DNA from: JBDRRP01 sp964446485
GTDB taxonomy: Bacteria; Desulfobacterota; Desulfobacteria; Desulfobacterales; JBDRRP01
Assembly (NCBI GenBank): GCA_964446485.1
Contig: CAYUOU010000093.1
Location: 1 to 15,193 of the forward strand
Reading direction: 5' to 3'
Length of the DNA: 15,193 nt
Positions 14,251 to 15,193 of the stretch are shown here, piece by piece (within the stretch, counting starts at the first letter, position 1; every line of letters starts with the position of its first letter). The notes beneath the pieces were generated by a model. That model made no database searches. It worked only from the letters and a program-made list of their open reading frames with translations, and had not been told where the DNA came from. The position numbers and the translations under genes were made by a program.

Positions 14251-15099
14251 ATGATTTTCGGATACAGCACCAACGCGTTTACCAAATTTTCTCTGCCGGA
14301 AGCGCTGGATAAAATCGCCGCGCTGGGGTTCGGCGGCGTGGAAATCATGTGCGACCGCCCACACCTATACCCACCGGAGTACTCCGGTGACGACCTGCTC
14401 GCACTGGCCGATCAACTCTCGGCGCGCAACCTGAAAATCACCAACCTCAACAGTTTTACGCTGTTTGCCGTGGGGGACACCTACTTGCCCAGTTGGATCG
14501 AGCCCGAAGCGCAGCGTCGTGAGATCCGCGTCCAGCACACCCTGAATTCGCTTCACGTGGCCAAGGCCCTCGGATGTGCCAATATTTCCATACCGCCCGG
14601 CGGTCCTTTGGATGGCATGGCCCGAAAGACCGCCATGGCGCTGTTTCACGAGGGTATCGAACGTGTGGCACCCGAGGCCGAGCGGTTGGGCATTCACCTG
14701 CTGGTGGAGCCGGAACCCGACCTGCTTTTGGAAAACACGGCGGAATTCAAGGAATTCATTTCGGCCGTTCGCTCGCCATGGGTGGGCATCAACTTCGATA
14801 TCGGCCATTTCTACTGCGCCGGCGAAGACCCCTGCGCCGCCTTCGAAACGCTCTTCGAGTGGGTGGGGCATGTCCACATCGAGGACATTGCCCCCTCCCG
14901 AAAACACCACCATCTGATCCCCGGCAAGGGGGCCATCGACTTCAAAGGGGTGTTCGATGCCATGGTTCGGTTGGGCTACAGCGGCGACATCAGTCTCGAA
15001 CTCTACCCTTACGTGGACACGCCGGAGGCCGCCGGACGCGAGAGCCTGGCGCATCTTGGCCCTATCTTCGAGGCCACCGGCCTACCGGTTTCCACCTGA
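14251..15099 (+). CDS. xylose-isomerase-like TIM-barrel sugar phosphate isomerase/epimerase family protein
   Basis: 282-aa single-domain protein of the AP_endonuc_2 (PF01261) superfamily. The barrel begins MIFGYSTNAF, with GFGGVEIMCD (res 26-35) at the second strand. The expected metal-binding residues are visible: Glu 153 in LLVEPEP, Asp 183 and His 186 in NFDIGHF, His 207/209 in GHVHIEDI, and Glu 250 in SLELYPY. HHHLIPGKGAIDF (219-231) is the usual loop near the sixth strand. A divalent-metal isomerase or epimerase role on a sugar, cyclitol or keto-sugar is likely; the substrate is unknown. ATG 14251 is preceded by GAAAGGATC; an upstream in-frame ATG at 14209 would add 14 codons overlapping the previous repeat and is not favoured. 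Its position after an inositol-phosphate synthase suggests a joint pathway. Confidence 0.86.
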   Translation: MIFGYSTNAFTKFSLPEALDKIAALGFGGVEIMCDRPHLYPPEYSGDDLLALADQLSARNLKITNLNSFTLFAVGDTYLPSWIEPEAQRREIRVQHTLNSLHVAKALGCANISIPPGGPLDGMARKTAMALFHEGIERVAPEAERLGIHLLVEPEPDLLLENTAEFKEFISAVRSPWVGINFDIGHFYCAGEDPCAAFETLFEWVGHVHIEDIAPSRKHHHLIPGKGAIDFKGVFDAMVRLGYSGDISLELYPYVDTPEAAGRESLAHLGPIFEATGLPVST

Positions 15100-15182
15100 T
15101 CGACGCTGGACTGCGCCAATGCCGCATCCGAAGACATGAGGGAAGTAGAAATTACATATTTACCGTTTTAGGAAAAATTGTT

Positions 15183-15193
15183 ATGTCCCACCA
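15183..15193 (+). CDS. possible start of the next gene, cut by the window edge
   Basis: The last bases contain ATG-TCC-CAC with TTTTAGGA about 9 bases upstream, 83 bases after the TIM-barrel stop on the same strand. Only three codons are visible, so the product cannot be named. Confidence 0.3.

Overview
The window looks like chromosomal DNA of a GC-rich, probably anaerobic bacterium of the Desulfobacterota (old Deltaproteobacteria). The clues are a desulforedoxin-type protein, a set of DRR-repeat mini-proteins and the style of the glycogen genes. This placement is inferred from gene content only; no rRNA or marker gene is present.

Layout. Positions 1-9046 (minus strand) hold a glycogen-metabolism cluster. 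In transcription order it is a giant fused debranching enzyme (GH13 plus GH133, 1433 aa), an alpha-glucan phosphorylase (849 aa), a glycogen synthase (505 aa), and the first 35 codons of a further gene, probably a branching enzyme, cut by the window edge. Together they would build, branch, trim and phosphorolyse glycogen. A good promoter lies just ahead of the phosphorylase gene.

Positions about 9050-12780 are an accessory region of short genes, decayed fragments and repeats, nearly all read on the minus strand. It holds a two-helix membrane mini-protein, two tandem DRR-repeat mini-proteins, a tiny ORF on the plus strand, a ParE/Phd-type toxin-antitoxin pair, an AT-rich ORF fragment with no start codon, and a desulforedoxin-like protein. 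Two, perhaps three, folded sites share the motifs TTAAC, CGGACTG and GTTATGC. They flank the toxin-antitoxin pair and the mini-gene block, and look like integron attC sites all facing the same way. I read this as a possible cassette array without an integrase (CALIN).

Positions about 12736-15193 (plus strand) begin with a good sigma70-type promoter. They encode a short inositol-3-phosphate synthase family protein and a xylose-isomerase-like TIM-barrel protein, with the likely start of a third gene at the right edge. Between the two complete genes lie a long perfect hairpin and a 140-bp MITE-like element. The pair suggests a small cyclitol or sugar-phosphate pathway whose remaining genes lie beyond the window.
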